NCBI GenBank assembly: GCA_902525575.1
Contig: CABZHU010000007.1
Span: 1-46,443, forward strand
Source of the DNA: an uncultured Pelagibacteraceae bacterium
Lineage (GTDB): Bacteria; Pseudomonadota; Alphaproteobacteria; Pelagibacterales; AG-422-B15
DNA length: 46,443 nucleotides
Direction: 5' to 3'
Position 1 is the first letter of the stretch. Each line of letters starts with the position of its first letter. The notes under the pieces were generated by a model. It did no database searches and was not told the DNA's origin. It saw only the letters and a list, made by a program, of their open reading frames with translations. Position numbers and translations under genes: made by a program. Below, one piece after another: positions 45,855 through 46,443 of this stretch.

Positions 45855-46442
45855 TTAATAATAGCCCCAGACATATATTGCAGCGAACAGAAATAGCCAC
45901 ACAACATCTACAAAGTGCCAGTACCATGCAGCTGCCTCAAAGCCAAAGTGATGATCGGCCTTAAAGTGTCCTGCAATTGATCTTCCTAAGCAAACAATAA
46001 GCATCACTGTACCCATCAATACGTGAAAACCATGGAAACCAGTTGCCATATAGAAAGTTGCTCCATAAATATGCCCTGAAAAAGCGAAGTCAGCGTGCAT
46101 ATACTCATAAACCTGGAACCCGGTAAAAATAATACCAAGTCCTACTGTACACCAGAGACCCTGAATTAACTCTTTTCTGTTTCCCTCTGTTAACGCGTGG
46201 TGCGCCCACGTCACGGTTGTGCCTGATAGTAAAAGAATAAGTGTATTAATCAGAGGTATATGCCAAGGATCCATTAAATGTATTTCTGCGGGAGGCCAAA
46301 CCGATCCTATTTGTTCAGTCGGAAATAAACTTGCATTGAAATAAGCCCAAAACCAAGCAACAAAGAACATAACCTCTGAAGCGATAAACAAAGTCATGCC
46401 ATATCTCAGACCAATCTGAACTACAGGCGTATGATGTCCCTG
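45855..46442 (-). CDS. cytochrome c oxidase subunit III (5' end beyond window)
   Basis: Subunit III of the aa3-type terminal oxidase. The frame stays open to the window edge ([15 protein letters not shown] precedes the internal ATG at 46397), so the start is outside; about 195 C-terminal residues are seen. Membrane helices include [19 protein letters not shown] and [20 protein letters not shown]; the last, [18 protein letters not shown], closes the protein. In alphaproteobacteria this gene ends the ctaC-ctaD-...-coxC cluster, so the oxidase core is probably just to the right. Confidence 0.96.
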   Translation of the reverse strand, partial: QGHHTPVVQIGLRYGMTLFIASEVMFFVAWFWAYFNASLFPTEQIGSVWPPAEIHLMDPWHIPLINTLILLLSGTTVTWAHHALTEGNRKELIQGLWCTVGLGIIFTGFQVYEYMHADFAFSGHIYGATFYMATGFHGFHVLMGTVMLIVCLGRSIAGHFKADHHFGFEAAAWYWHFVDVVWLFLFAAIYVWGYY

Positions 46443-46443
46443 A

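Noticed and set aside
45841-45927. Extended N-terminus of the SURF1-like protein
   Set aside because: These codons lie in the 3' end of coxC in another frame, read as an odd Cys-rich peptide, and precede the family's first helix; the TTG at 45840 is preferred.

Overview
The window reads as a gene-dense, AT-rich (about one third G+C by eye) piece of a streamlined alphaproteobacterial chromosome, most likely from a free-living marine plankton lineage. That placement is an inference. It rests on the gene set: a CcrM-type GANTC methylase, a PetABC bc1 complex, paired b/b' subunits in an F0 operon that follows smc, an ETF-ubiquinone oxidoreductase/TPR/ispE cluster and a thrB-rnhA pair. Low G+C, tiny intergenic gaps and the absence of mobile elements, phage genes or CRISPR point the same way. 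SAR11-like or HIMB59/AEGEAN-169-like clades are candidates, but the sequence alone does not decide this. No stretch over 300 bases lacks a gene.

Layout. 1-5197 (+): the 3' end of uvrB, a CaCA cation exchanger, a FolM-like reductase with folB, uvrC (broken by one base in an A run) and pgsA. 5198-6079 (-): ilvE. 6163-8605 (+): MarR regulator, OmpR-type regulator and EnvZ-type kinase. 8602-9574 (-): proC preceded by a short overlapping ORF. 9615-16017 (+): lgt, a MidA/NDUFAF7-type methyltransferase, yfiH, prs, bL25, pth, ychF and gpt. 16024-20010 (-): purine permease and the bc1 genes petC, petB, petA. 20146-21880 (+): trmL, hemF, greA. 21889-24853 (-): cca, Nudix/CoA pyrophosphatase, DUF1285, GNAT. 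24926-26608 (+): MaoC, EEP nuclease/phosphatase, crcB. 26609-31453 (-): AhpD-like protein, tRNA-Gln, ispE, a TPR protein, ETF-QO. 31500-34023 (+): uracil-DNA glycosylase, rnhB, ccrM. 34004-35077 (-): mutY. 35091-42690 (+): dciA, dsbA-like, smc, atpI-atpB-atpE-b'-b, thrB, rnhA. 42687-46442 (-): peroxiredoxin, RimJ-like GNAT, thrC, surf1, coxC (cut by the window end).

The genes are almost all core housekeeping. Respiration is covered by bc1, cytochrome oxidase subunit III with its assembly factor, ETF-QO, F0 and hemF. DNA repair and replication are covered by uvrB, uvrC, UDG, mutY, rnhA, rnhB, dciA, smc and ccrM. There is also PRPP/purine salvage, translation quality control, and envelope and isoprenoid synthesis. 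Genes are packed with 1-20 base overlaps, often of the ATGA type, and convergent genes frequently share stop codons.

I did not find an obvious new multi-gene system. The points that deserve a second look are a one-base frameshift splitting uvrC in an A7 run, an Smc that seems to lack a hinge, and a 51-codon gene overlapping proC that resembles the start of a UbiK/BMFP protein. Three GANTC sites sit inside the ccrM promoter region, several genes have -10-like boxes 7-9 bases before the start codon (possible leaderless transcripts), and a perfect 11-bp inverted repeat lies before the dsbA-like gene.
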